In this document: positions 24,001 to 35,404 of the stretch, one piece after another
Numbering within the stretch: position 1 is the first letter of the stretch
Layout of the letters: every line of letters starts with the position of its first letter
Assembly: GCF_035582795.1 (NCBI RefSeq)
Contig: NC_134368.1
Location: 38,741,501 to 38,805,500 of the forward strand
DNA from: Mycteria americana
Lineage: Eukaryota; Chordata; Aves; Ciconiiformes; Ciconiidae
Direction: 5' to 3'
Length of the DNA: 64,000 nucleotides
Notes under the pieces: generated by a model
The model's input: only the letters and a program-made list of their open reading frames with translations
Databases searched by the model: none
Told to the model about the DNA's origin: nothing
Translations under genes and position numbers: made by a program

Positions 24001-26966
24001 TTTTTGTCTTCGAAAACACCAATCCAAACACCTACAGTACAAAGCTGCTCCCATTGCACACACTCTGCAAGCCTCTTTTGCATTTTAAGCTATTTGAGGG
24101 TTTTTTTTATTATTTCAGTTTCTATGTAGAACTAACATGGTCAGAAATATCAGAAGGAAACAAGATGCATGTGAAGATGACAGATTAGTTGCCTTTTGCA
24201 GTCCAAATAAATTAATTAGATTTTGATCAAATATATGGCTCACAGTTCACTTTCTCTTCTCATATCTACCCACAGAAAATGTCCTCAACAAAATGAATAT
24301 ATGCTATCCCCAGCATTCAAAAATTCTCATAATATATCCAGAATTTATGTTAACAGAAAAGACAAAATTAAGAGATGAAAGATATGTATATATAGCCAAC
24401 AGCCTTGCAAAATTTTTAGAAAAAGATATTTGGGAAAAGCTATTCCCAAGCTGTAACGTTTCTTCTATTTAACTTCTCCCTGGGAATATTCCATCTTTTA
24501 TTACAAAGGATTGGAGGGAGATAGATCCAAATTTTTGACCTCCTAGTTCAATTAACCTCTCAATTATATTGCTGTAATTAAGATAACTTCACTGAATCAA
24601 ATGGAATTATATTAAAATAGGTGTAAATGAAAGGAGAATCAAATCCTGTATTTGTAACCTCCACAGTAAAAGCCAATAAATTCATGTCAAGGCTGCAAAT
24701 ATTGCTGCTGGAAATCATAAAAGCTGAGCGATCTTCCTCAGTTATGGGTTTTTGTGTATTTGATGGTGTTTATTGGAAAAAAAACGCAGGTAGACAATCA
24801 GGTATGCTTTATGTGCAAGAGAAGGAAGAGGGCAAGGAGGAGGGAGAGCATGAGAGCAAGAGAGAAAAATGTCCTCTAAGGGAGCTGACAGAATGGGAAT
24901 GGCACAAGGGAACTAGTGGAAGATCAAAATAGAGTTCAGAAAAGTGAGAAAGGATTAAAGGGAGCCCACGACACTTTGTGAGGATCACAGAAACAGGAAG
25001 GGGGTGAGAGTGAGGAGATGGAGAGTGGCCACAAGGAGTATTTTACTGGCAGTCAAAATGTCCCAGTGATAAAACCATAAAACATGAGAGAAAAGGAACT
25101 AAATACAAAAATGTGGGTCAGTTGACCTTAAAGGTCTGTCTGAAACACTTTAAGAGGGAAGAAAGAGGAGTTCAGGAATGACTAAGCCTATATCTGAGGT
25201 GCCTTAAAGCAGTGGGGGACTACTCCATTCTTAACACACTTCATTGAGTTTTTGATTTCCAGGACATATAGGGTGAGACAGTGCAATGCAGAGAAAAGTT
25301 CCTTATATAGAGATATTCACTGCAATACAGCTATGACTTTATTTTTCAAAGAGAAAGAAACTAGAGCAGTTTTTCAGGAAGGTATCTTGATCCCAGTGGA
25401 TGTTGATCAATAGACAAAAAGAGGTACGTTGATAACAAATGACCAAAATCCACCCAAAAGTCTAACTTAAAGTATAATTTCTGCTTTTATAGCTTTCTCT
25501 CCCCCTTTTTTAATTTAATCCATTGGCAAGAAAGGTTTGACTCTTACTTGAACAAGAGATTACTCCATTAAAGTAGTACTTGTGCTATTTTGCAAACAGA
25601 CTAGTTACAACTGCATGGTGCAAAATTCAGCCCCGCTTCCTCCCTGCGCTCTCAAGTTGCCTACCATAGACCTCACAGGTCCCAGGCCCATGGAGACCTC
25701 CCAGATTTACCTGTATTTGAAGACAAGGTGTAGAGAACAGCACGTAGGAGATGCTGCAGCTTCTGCTTATTGTGTAGCAAGAGAGACTGAGATGGAGCAG
25801 CACCGCTGCCTCCTCCTTCCTGGTAGCTCTGGGGTAGTGTTAGATTATATTGCCAGTGTGGAGGGGATATGAATCACTGAGAAAAATCCTGAAGGTGTAC
25901 TGATCAGCAGTCTTTCAGTAAGTAAGCCCAAATCTTGGTAACTCTCAAAACAGCTGATTTACTGTACTGTGCCTATTCTTAGCTAAATTATCATTAGGTT
26001 ACTCGGTCTCCACATGACAAAATAAGCAAAGAAAACATTATTCAATATTAGGCACAAAAGTAAAATTGTAAGAAACATTCAAAACCATTATGTTTCTTTT
26101 TCCTTGTTTTTAAGCTCTCTAGGAAGCAGGAAAAAATCTCAGCTTTGCTCACTGTCCATTCTTGAAAAGCCTGTCAAAGAATAGAGCTGAATCTTCAGAA
26201 ATATTAAGATAAACATCCATAATAATAGTAATAAAGAACAAGATGTCATGTATCTCTGGTGAAGCATAAAAGTTTAGTACATTATTTAAATGCCTGTTTA
26301 TTGCTTTACAGATGCCATTTCTTGATTTTCCAGTACTCAAAGCATTTCAATATTTACAATTTTTTATTTGCAAAGCTTTCAAGACTCCCGAGTGTAACCA
26401 CTAGTTGCCACATTTACATGGCAAATTGCGGCTAACAGGGGAATTACTAAGAGGAGAAAAGAAGCAGTGTTCGTGCTTCTAGAGCTGACGCCTGGAACAG
26501 AGGTGGTTCACACGGTAGAAATGTGCCTTCCAAAATGCCTAAAACTCCAGGAAAGCTTTGGAGCAGAATGAGGAGGGTCAAATGCCAAAGGACAAAAAAC
26601 CCCAGCTGGTGCCTGTGGTAGCGCTGACCCCAGTGCAGCAGTTCTGTTCCCCCGCTTTCGGCAGCTGCCTGGGGACTGCAGCACCCTGCTCTGCCCTCCT
26701 TGCACATTCAGAAACCTGATAGATACACAGCTGTTGCCATCAAAAGAGAAATTCATCCTGGGCTGTGTGCCAGAATAAGGACTGTGGCACTACTTAAGCC
26801 CCACTGAAACCTTCAAAGGCTTAAGCAGCGCTTAAAACCTTGTGGTATTTGGCAGCGACTTTTACCAATGTCAGGGAAGGAGCACTAGGCTAAAGTGCAG
26901 CACTGGAACCAAATTATTTCTTCTGAAACTAGTGAATGTCACCAGGGAAGAATTTCCCAAAGTACT
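21071..26966. other. Non-coding stretch with purine-rich segment
   Basis: No gene was recognised. It contains a perfect 25-bp palindrome (21942-21966), a pyrimidine-rich segment (about 23510-23660), and a purine-rich G/A segment (about 24810-25060). A moderately GC-rich patch at 26450-26760 has overlapping minus-strand frames of 82-86 codons, which I could not assign and take as chance. Confidence 0.4.
21942..21966. repeat. Perfect 25-bp palindrome
   Basis: GAAAAGCAGAAA, one central A, then its exact reverse complement. The two 12-bp arms have no mismatch. Confidence 0.95.
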
Positions 26967-26987
26967 CCCCCCCCCCCCCCCCCCCCC
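26967..26987. repeat. C21 homopolymer
   Basis: Twenty-one consecutive Cs lie in otherwise mixed sequence. The minus strand is a G21 run able to form G-quadruplexes, and the C strand could form an i-motif. The length is prone to sequencing and polymerase slippage, so the exact count is uncertain. Confidence 0.9.
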
Positions 26988-28859
26988 TAAGATCTGGAGA
27001 ACTTGAAGAACTCGTGTTTGTGTTCTCAGAACATTAGAAGTATAGCTTGGAACTTCATTTTCTTTCAATCTTTCTTTAAAATTTTTGTTTAAATGGAAAG
27101 ATTTTAAAATGGTTTTATTTAATCAAAATTACATGTTTCAGGATGTCTAAACAACTACTTTTCATTTTTTGATAATAAAAGACCTTTCAATCTTTTCATT
27201 TCAGTGTCATGAATACACAATACGGTGTCAGTGTATTTGTTTTATTTCTGAATTGTGAACAGACAATGAAAGAGTATTTGGAAGTTCACCTATTTTCCAT
27301 CCAAAAATGGAACAATTCACAAGTAAGACCTTAGTTTTGTGTGTGTCTGTGTATGAAAGTGAGAAAAGCTGGAAAACAATGAGCTAGAAAAATCTATATT
27401 TCCACCTTGAGGTGATAAATTATCTACTGTACGTGCTAGGTCAGCCTTTTATAATATAATTATCACCAGAAAACCTGGTGGAAATCAAGTAGCATGCTGT
27501 GCTAACAAGTAACCATACAGAACAGCTGTGTCCTGCCAGCAAATGTTTTAATAACTTACATGTTCCATGTTTCAGTTTTCTGATTTGTAAAATGGGAGCA
27601 GTAGTGCCAATGCATCTTTAATAAAGGGCTTGCTACATACAGATAAAAAGCAATCTGCATGCTGAGTATTTGTTGGCATCTGGACAGTAACGGATATATG
27701 GTCTTCACAACTTCCATGGTCCATAAAATCAAAAATCCGTTTAGAATACTGTTAGAATAGGGTTAATACTGATAAATGTCCATCAGGAGGCAGTCTGCTG
27801 CGTGGTTCGGACAAAATTCTGTCAACATTGCACCAAGGTGTAAGAGTGGAACCACGCTGGAACCGTTCAGGTGATTCCTCTGAAATCGCGTGAAAGACAA
27901 AGGGTATTTGGCCTGTTTTTAAATGCAATCTGGCGGTTAAGAATTTAAATCCTGTTGTTTTCCAGGAGTTTTTATATGATGCTACTGTCTTACTGCTAGT
28001 TACTACACTTATCATTTCACTTTTATGATTTTTTTCTTTTATTCATTAAAAACATTGCCTATTCTAAAAAACACAATGTGAAGGAATTTATATTTCTTTT
28101 TCCTCATACTTCTTTCTTCCGTGTTATAAATGTGCCTTTTCTTTGGATTTATTGTGTGCTCATAAATCAATACTTTCATGCAGTAATAAAAATAACTTAT
28201 TGTAATGGTAACAGCTCCAAAGGACTCCTGACTATGAGTGGCATTTTATTTAATTCAGATCTATGTTCCATTCCCCAACTAATGGCACACTGTGGGTTAT
28301 AAAGTGATTAAAATTGTTGTCAAACTGGCCTCCTGGAAAGAGGGAGCCAAACTTCTTTTTCTGCAGCTGGTAGATCTGCAGGATCTATATTTGACTCCTA
28401 CAGTTGGAAAGCAAAGCTAGTGTAGGAAAAATAAGCCAGGAAATTATGGAAAAATGGCTATTTTTTCTCCAATGCCTCTAGTAAGCATGTTCAAGTAAAC
28501 AACAAAAACAAAGCAGTAATCAGTATTGCTGTTTCTTGAAGGTTAATGGAAATACGGACAAAGACATTTGCCTACAACTACACAGGAAAACATTAGAAGA
28601 GGTAGGAGTATAACAGATCTTTTGAGTCAAGTCTCTAGTGTCTTTATTACTGTATTTCTATCTTTAGTTCTTTAAGGGTCACTGGATTTCTTTCTTATTT
28701 TTTAAAATTTATGTTTACTATTTTCAATATTGCTGAAACTTCTCTTTATAATATTCCTGAGAGATACGCAGACTGTATATGGAACTGCTATTTTTTTGAA
28801 CTTCAGCACTTGCACTCCACTTCACAAACATGATATTTCCCCAATAATGAAGCGAAATG
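26988..28859. other. Non-coding stretch with a CpG-containing patch
   Basis: The sequence is mostly AT-rich. A patch at about 27785-27950 has several CpGs, unlike its surroundings, and an 87-codon minus-strand open frame spans 27752-28015. No domain is recognised. It may be an old repeat, a regulatory element or a pseudogene remnant. Confidence 0.35.
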
Positions 28860-29060
28860 ATTAGGAACACTGTAATTAATTTATTAATTGAAGATTCCAA
28901 AAAAGAAGATGAAGTTGATTACTTTTTGTCTTAGCTTTTGCTAAGGCTAAAAAAAGCCTAAATAATTATAGTTTGGAATCACCTTTACAGCTGATTTTCA
29001 ATTTGCTACACCAGCGTATACAAGAGCTGCCGTATAAAAGAAATGCTTGTTAATTCTAGA
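28860..29060. promoter_or_regulatory. Possible conserved non-coding element with paired hairpins
   Basis: The block is rich in TAATTA-type homeodomain sites (CTGTAATTAATTTATTAATTG near 28870) and holds two adjoining hairpins: CTTAGC-TTTT-GCTAAG (28930-28945) and AGGCT-A6-AGCCT (28944-28959). There is no ORF. Conservation is inferred, not measured. Confidence 0.22.
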
Positions 29061-32000
29061 TAGTATTACTGTATATCAGAAATTTCTAAAACTCCAGAGA
29101 TATTTTTCAGAGAACTGGTAATCTATGCAAGTTGTCGTAAAAAGGAAATGCAATCAGCCTGCTGTCAGTTACGGCTTTCTGGCTTTTACTATTCTAAGAG
29201 AAAGAGATCTACTATCTGTGGTCAATTAGAAGAAAAAACTGCTTCTGAGAGAAGCAATACACATGGGTCCTACAATACAGCCAACTGTACATCCTTCCGT
29301 GTTTCTATCTGTTGAAGTATCAATATATACTGAGTGTAATAAATAATATACAGATAAGAGCTGCAGTGACATAGTGTATATTTATGCCTCAGCACCACAA
29401 TTCCTCTCTTATCTTCCTAAGAGGCAGGATGGAGGTATAACCTTAATCTTTAACCCATCAAATTTAATTTTACCCACCTGTAACCTCAGCTTCTTCTCTA
29501 CAGAAAAATGTTATATACACACTCAACAGTCACGATAAAAGGAAAACAAAACTTCTGGATACCTACTTAAAACTTAACCTCCCTAAGGCTTAACCTAAAA
29601 TACAAATACGTGTTTAACATCAAGCAGTTTTTAAAACTCTCCTTGAGATTCCCTCCTTCCCCTCACAGCTTTCTCCATGATTCATGATATACCCTGTATC
29701 TGCTCACGCTATGAATCTTTTGAAGTTCAGATTTGTAAGTCACTTTTCTAATAGACCATAACCCACACTAATAACTGAAATAAAAATAAATCTGTAAAAA
29801 GAATAGGTATCTGCTTAAAGGCTGTACATTTATAGCCATATTTTTATGAACCCTGAGCAAAACGAATTCTGCAAAAAGGCCTTTTTAGCTCACCTTCCAT
29901 GAGGAATAAACCATGCATATTCTCAGAGAAATAGTGAACATTTTAAAAGCAAAAAACCAATTCAGTTTTTGCAACAGTTCTTTTAAATACAATAGAATTT
30001 AACACTTGGTTTTTGTACTAAATAGATCTCTTCTCTGCTCCTCCCCTGCTTTTGAGTGATGGTTCAAGAAAATCTGCAAACTGGATTGAGCTACATTTCT
30101 TTCCTAACTTGTTACCTAACCCATTTGCCACATTCAAACGAGGCAGCACTCACATAAGAGCAGTAATAATCATTGCGGGGAGAAAGCACCCAGGAATCGA
30201 ACTTAGGCACAGGATGGTCTGGATTCAGTTTCAGCTTTTGATACAGGTTTCCTTGTGACCAGTGGTAAATCTTACCACCTCTGCACCTCAGGATACCAAC
30301 TATAAATGTTACACGAGCTGGTCTGTTGAGTATAATCATGCCATTTTTACAGCCTTGTTAGCTTAACGTTCTTCCCAGGGCAGTATGCGCTGAAGAGATG
30401 TGCCATGCGTATGTATTCTGTAAGGGTTAATGAGTTCCAGCAGTGCTTCATATTCCCTTTTCTTGCTGTAACTTCTCTATGTCTGATACTAGATTTAGGA
30501 CAATGCCCATCACTGCAGAACTAACATACAGAAGCACTGTTGTGTAGAAGTTATATTGTAAGATCACTTAGGACTTGAAACTGCCCCAGGCCTTGTGTCA
30601 CTCATGAGTGCATATCATAAGATGGCACCGAGAGAGTTAATGTGTACTTTATAAAAATTTATTGTGCTTGTGTATGTTAATTTCATGTTTTCCTTCTGAA
30701 TGTTTTTCCTATATCTATGTTTATTCTGTGACCTGTGGCTAATGCATGTTTTCTAGCTGAAAGCCAGCTAAGCCTCTGCTGGTACTTGTGATATGTTGAC
30801 AACATTCAACAGCGCATACAGTATTCTAACAACTTCATGCAGATAAGGGGGGAAAAATGCATCAGCATTCATGGTTTTATCTCAGATTCTTTGAGCAGAT
30901 TCTGGCGGTAAAAAAACTTGGAGAAAAGAGAAGGAATGAAATTGTGCTTCATGGACACATTAGTGACAAAAGAGAAGGCACCAACGAGCAATTTCCTCAG
31001 ACTGAATAGGTGTCAAACAAGAATTCTAGACAGGGCCATCAGGTCCAAAACAAGTAAATGAAGGGATGAGGCTCAGAACTAAATGTAAGTCATGGCTGAC
31101 TAGTTGATGAAGTAGGGATAGCAAAATCAGCCTTCAACCTTCAATGGATCTTCTCAAAGTTCCTGACACGGCTATCTAAAACAGAAGCTTGTGACCTGAA
31201 ATCTTAGTGCCCTGCTAGGTACAAGCCTTACTACTATGAAACTCTGTTATCATGAACACAACGACAGATACAGCTTCTTTACATTTTCCTTAAGAATGCC
31301 GTAGTTATGTTCTTTTAAGGCCTCTGCTTCCTAACACCATGATTTATCAAATTTAAGTTCCATTAACTTTTAATTATGTTTTTTCTGTTGAATCCTTTAC
31401 ACTTATAACAATTTGCTAAAGGCTATTCAAGGCAAATGGGAACTTTGCTTCCTCATATTTCATCATATAGTTTCTATTGTCCTTGCATGACTTAAAAATA
31501 GTTACTGCAGCATAAACTAATTTTGCTGTTAAGGTTACTGGACTTAATTCTCTGTGCTGCACATTGTTTAATTACATCTGTGTAAATAAATACAAAGCCT
31601 AGCAACTCTAATGCTCACTTGTACTGTTATCAGCATTTTATGCATACTCTGCTCTGATGCAAACGGCAGAACGCGAGACAGCTAGGAACCAGTTCTGTCG
31701 ACTCCACTCCTCAGAAAAGGATTTATACTGAAATCTTGGTGCAGTGATTTGTCTATTCACCTTCACTTCCACTAAGCTCACAAATGAACAAAACCACAAA
31801 CAAGCTATTATCTAATAATCCAAAAATACTGCACCTGCCACCAAGAAAAAGCTAACCGCTCATATTGATACTGAAGAGACTGATATTTTTAAAAGTAATG
31901 TACACATATTATGGGTTAAATATTAGTGCTTTCCATTTGATTTTTTAAGCTTGAATAAGAGTAATTATTTATATGCAATTCTTAAAATAGTATAGAAAGG

Positions 32001-35000
32001 AAAAATGAACCATTACAGTCACAGAATGAGACTCTTACAGCCCAAAATTAGAGATCCTCTGTTGTATTTTTACCTTATTTTGGCAATACCATGCTGTAAC
32101 TAGAAAAATTAATTTTCAAAAAGTACTTAATTCAAAAAATTAAATGAATGCATCATAAGCATCCTGTGAATAGACAGATTCTGTTGGCTGCAGAGTTCAT
32201 CAGAAAGAGATTTGGGAATATAAGCAGAAAGTTGGCTGATTAAAACTTAATTCTTAAGAAAAAAGAATGATCACAAAAGCACAAAAAGAATATCCAGATG
32301 ATATCATACAGGTCACACCTGAAGTATTTGGATTTTCAGTGTGTCGCTTCACACACTGTGTTCTTCCTCTGGTCTGTGCAACAGGAAGGTGCCTGGAATT
32401 AGAGGACTGACATTTGAATGAGAGATGAGACATGCTTGGCAAAAAGTCAGCACTGCACAGTTCAAGATCAGCAGTGGTATTTTGTGTGGGCTCAGCTCTG
32501 TGTTTTGAATTTATTTTGGAACAGATAACTCTTCTTTTAAGATGAAAGAGAAATATGAAGTAATGTACACTCAAACATTACAGCTAGACTCACTTTGGCA
32601 TAAATTTTATGGCTATGTTGCAAAAACACGTTCTTACTCTTAATCCCTCTGAAGCTTGGAGTCAAAGTCTTTGGGGTAATGCCAGTTCCTGGCAAAACAC
32701 TACTGAGACCAACCAGTAATAACACTACTCCCAGTTACCAAAATGGGTAATGTAAACTGCAGGAATCCAACCAAGTATTGAAATTCTGATCAAAAGCATT
32801 AGCTTTGATTCTTACTGCTGTTGATTTTAAAAAACAGGGATAGAAATATGAATTTTATAATTTCAAATATTGTTTAAAATGCATTACTCTAACATATCAC
32901 CACATATACGTAGAAAGTGATTCCAAGAAATAGGGAAACTTGGAAGAAAAAAAGAGGTTTTTTAAACATATCATCCCTGTAGTTCTCACTGTATATAGGT
33001 GGAACAGGTGGCATTATGTCCTGCTATAACATATTAACATGAAGGCAAAGGAAAAAGGGAATCAAACAGGTCTTTCTAAAATGAATAGTATTGTATAAAC
33101 ACAATGGAAAAAAAGAATTTAGTGTTTTTAGATCCAAGATCCTCTCTAGGTTTCTCCTGATGATAAAATAAGGCAGTGGCAAAGGGAACAGCATATCGCT
33201 GTTATACACTGGGTTGCAAACTCTTCTCTACCCATGAATTTTTACTATTTTTAATGCTTATTAATGATGCCATCAAAACAGCTGGCAATAATCCTAATAA
33301 ACATACATTTAGTTCTTCTCATCCAAAGAGAATAAATTATGCCTTCTCTAAACAGATATATAGTCTCCAAACACTTATGATATGCTGTCTAATCCATGTT
33401 AAAAAAACATGTTTTAAATACAACTCAATGTTCTTCCTACCTCAGCATATTGAATGCATTCAGCACATAATCAGAAATTTCCTGAAGCTATTAAATTTTT
33501 AATTTAACTCTATTTGCAAGTCAGCTTTAAATTTGGAGGGAGAGTTCAGAACCTTTATACATTAAAATGGAACCATACAGGTTTTTGCCCAGAAATCAGT
33601 ATCTCCAAGCAGTGTAATTCTACTTCATTGCTGAAGAAGAAATTTTATACTCAGTTGTATTTCTTAAGATCCAGCATACCAAAAAAATAATAGGATAGAG
33701 TAAAGCATACATCTGAAGTAGTCTATAATAAGAACAGATATCATACTAGATAAACAAATACTTCCCATTCTACCTTGCTCTGAACGTTCATTACATACGA
33801 GACTTGTGTCTTGCTTACAACAGGAACCAATGTGTGGCCAAAAACTAGCAGTAAGAGTTATTCTATTCTTAAAGAAAACACACCGTTGATCCAATTATTT
33901 TGAAATAGTGAGTAGCTATGGATAATTGCTTATATATACATAGCTAGAACTTGGTGCTCTGTCATGTCTTCCTCCTGGTGAGACCTTTGTATCCCTTTGG
34001 CTGGATTACTCTGTTGGAATGATATTCACAGGAAAGGTGTTATAACTAACAAGAAGCTTGAAAACCTTTCACAGAACTGGGAACAACAGGTGGTATTCTG
34101 CACAACCATCCTCACTAGAAAAAGAAATTGGAGTATAACACACCAGTGGAAAAAAAAATGTCTAATAAACCAACATATTTTAAAAAAGTTATCAACAGAT
34201 GTTCACAGGTTCTCATACAAGCTGTTCCTGAACAATAATCACATGGAGGGATCCTGGTAGTTTGGAAGCTGGTATCTTCTGTTAAAGTAAAAAATTACAG
34301 ACATTGGGAAACTTCCTCAGTGCTTAAGCAAACATCAGCCTTCTTCACTTAGACATAACTATTTCCCATAACTGTGCCAAAATGTGCAGTAATTCTGCAA
34401 TATACATACTGTTTTATAACACTAAGTTGAGATCACCAGAATCAATTCATTTGCAACTTGACTTGGATTTAAAGTGCATACACAGAAAACAGTTGGCAGT
34501 CATAAAATGTACTAAATTGCTTTGGAATCTGCTCTGCTCTCTCTTACTCTTGACCTTCTGGTCCTATGTTGTTAAAATCTTCTGAGTGATTGTGCAAATG
34601 TGTTCTATTGTTAGACAATTCATTAAGTTAGTATAAAAGCACAAAAGACTGCTCAGAAGTGGCAGTGTAATTTTAAGCAATTTGTTCTACTTGTTGTAAA
34701 ACCTTCTCCCACAATGTTAATACTAAATATACAAAAAGAGCAGGAATGAAGAGCATTTATCTTTCCATTCCTAAGGTACTATCAAGGATACATCAAACTA
34801 TAGCTACAGGCTTTGCTGCACATATTTAGAAATGTGATATCTCCCCAATAGTAGAGCAAAGAATCAACCTTTAGCACAAGTGGTAAAGCAACTGATGCTC
34901 TTCTGAGGACCCAGACATGTAGACACTGAAATACACCATACAGACGTGCAGATATTTCCTGCTATACAACTTTTAACGGCATCAGAAGAGTCACAGCTAA

Positions 35001-35242
35001 GAAATAGTCTAAAACTCCTAAAACTGACAATGACAGAGGAAACAGCTATGATAGGATGTCCCATATCTTTTTTCAGTTTGATTGTATAAATCTATCAGAT
35101 TAAAAATGTTTTGTTTTTCCAAAACAAAAATTTAGCTTATTTAGTGGAAGTGCAACAGCCATTGTCATCAAATCAATCCACTTTTACTATACAGGCATTG
35201 CCCTCACAACTTCAATGACCTCTCTGATAGAATCCTCCTCAC
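29061..35242. other. Non-coding AT-rich stretch
   Basis: No gene was seen. Short open frames on both strands (for example the minus-strand 106-codon frame at 32254-32574) show no domain and no splice context. No repeat family was recognised. Confidence 0.45.
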
Positions 35243-35404
35243 CTCTGTGCATGAGCCCTTCAAGTATGAGATGGGTTTGCAGTGAAGTTCTTGTTAATCT
35301 GAAATTTGTTGATGAGATTTTATGTCTGGAGTTTCTATGGTGGAAGGCAAGGTCTTGGCTACCGGAGTTCAACCATATTTCTATGGTTGGCACATCAAAA
35401 ACAT
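35243..35404 (-). other. Candidate 162-nt minus-strand exon
   Basis: On the minus strand a pyrimidine-containing acceptor (TTTCCACCTACAG, AG at 35405-35406) precedes 162 nt that end CACAGAG, followed by the donor GTGAGG (35242 downward). The length is divisible by three, and one frame is open from end to end with symmetrical phase 1-1. That frame stays open for some 20 codons past the donor, so the splice boundary rather than a stop would define the end. The predicted peptide is not one I recognise. It could be an alternative exon, a decayed retrogene or chance. Confidence 0.22.
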
